This document shows positions 6,544 through 6,970 of a DNA stretch of 6,970 nucleotides, piece by piece; the stretch's first letter is position 1, and each line of letters starts with the position of its first letter. This DNA is from Bacteroidota bacterium. GTDB taxonomy: Bacteria > Bacteroidota > Bacteroidia > Chitinophagales > Chitinophagaceae. A program made the position numbers and the translations under genes. The notes under the pieces were generated by a model that saw nothing but the letters and a program-made list of their open reading frames with translations, did not search any database and had not been told where the DNA came from. The stretch spans positions 1-6,970 of the forward strand of contig JAEYOL010000263.1 of assembly GCA_023411775.1 (NCBI GenBank), in the 5' to 3' direction.

Positions 6544-6595
6544 ATCTGGAGCGTGTGGGCTAGTGTGACGACTAAATTAATATATTCCTCCAGAT
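6544..6595. repeat. 8-bp inverted repeat ATCTGGAG / CTCCAGAT
   Basis: ATCTGGAG (6544-6551) and CTCCAGAT (6588-6595) are perfect complements separated by 36 bp. A third CTGGAG lies at 6649-6654. Between the arms, the minus strand reads TAATTTAG (6579-6572), which matches TAnnTTTG at all but one position, so the repeat could flank a promoter for the tail-anchored gene. I see no matching -33 TTG. The rest of the 203-bp gap (6478-6680) shows no gene. Confidence 0.35.
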
Positions 6596-6680
6596 TTTTA
6601 TAATGATGCAGAATAATTTTTCGGATAGGCGGACAGGGACCCAAAAACTGGAGATACAATATCCTAAAATCCGCTACGTG

Positions 6681-6970
6681 CTATGATTGGGGGACAGCGT
6701 TGGGAGAATGGCAATCTTTCCAGTACTCAATAATATTATGTATCACCCGTACCAGGTCGGAATAGCTGGAGGGTTTGGTAAAAAAACCCTGGATTGAGTT
6801 AGAATAGGCGTCAATGATACTACGCTGGTCTGCTGCGGTGGTGAAAAACAGGTAGGGGATACATTTCAGCCTGAGCTGCTCATTATTATGTATTTTTTCG
6901 CGCAGGGCAAAGCCGCTTAGTTTGGGCAGGTTTATATCAGAGATAATGATAAACGCCTGGTCATTGGTTT
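6681..6970 (-). CDS. Response regulator receiver domain, partial (5' end outside the window)
   Basis: Reading the minus strand from the right edge gives 95 residues up to the TAG at 6681-6683. They cover most of a CheY-like receiver: IIISDINLPKLSG holds the phosphate-accepting aspartate (codon 6936-6938), FFTTAADQ holds the switch threonine before an alanine, and GFFTKPSSY has the conserved lysine followed by proline. The protein ends after helix 5 (VIHNIIEYWKDCHSPN) with no output domain, so it is a single-domain regulator of the kind common in Bacteroidota, where such proteins are often paired with hybrid histidine kinases. Its N-terminal acidic pocket and start codon lie beyond 6970. The partner kinase is not visible. 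The tail-anchored gene is 203 bp downstream on the same strand, so a shared operon is uncertain. Confidence 0.9.
   Translation of the reverse strand, partial: TNDQAFIIISDINLPKLSGFALREKIHNNEQLRLKCIPYLFFTTAADQRSIIDAYSNSIQGFFTKPSSYSDLVRVIHNIIEYWKDCHSPNAVPQS

Noticed and set aside
6290..6568. A 92-codon plus-strand frame, and the 114-codon frame at 6019-6363
   Set aside because: Both are mostly antisense to the tail-anchored gene, rich in Cys/Phe/Ser, and show no domain.

Overview
The window looks like chromosomal core DNA from a member of the Bacteroidota, most probably Chitinophagaceae or a close relative. The reasons are the wording of the GyrA protein, the AT-rich leaders without a clear Shine-Dalgarno before the start codons, a TAnnTTTG-type -7 element ahead of gyrA, and the types of hypothetical protein present. 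This placement comes from pattern recognition alone; no search was run.

Layout, left to right. Bases 1-275 are largely non-coding and hold two adjacent hairpins with related arms (74-119) and an AATTACCAATTAC-type repeat (248-266). Next, on the minus strand (276-1583), is a 435-residue single-pass membrane protein with an N-terminal GYF_2-like domain, a proline-rich linker, one membrane segment and a C-terminal beta-rich domain. A 251-bp divergent promoter region (1584-1834) separates it from gyrA (1835-4453, plus strand), the DNA gyrase A subunit. A secreted or periplasmic TPR-like protein (4525-5781) follows 71 bp later on the same strand, probably in the same transcript. A three-armed palindrome followed by a T-run (5799-5887) lies after it and probably ends that transcript. 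Converging from the right on the minus strand are a 190-residue tail-anchored protein of unknown function (5905-6477) and, across a 203-bp gap, the C-terminal 95 residues of a single-domain response regulator that runs off the right edge (6681-6970).

The genes do not form an obvious single pathway. gyrA is a housekeeping gene; the TPR protein is a likely operon partner; the others are accessory envelope or signalling genes. I see no phage, transposase, CRISPR array, tRNA or rRNA. The most notable points are (1) GyrA has Met and His at the two positions that bind fluoroquinolones in most bacteria (Ser83 and Asp87 in E. coli), and (2) the cloverleaf-like palindrome after the TPR gene, whose TAATTGG-based arms are related to a second copy just downstream of the minus-strand GYF gene, which suggests a dispersed intergenic repeat family.
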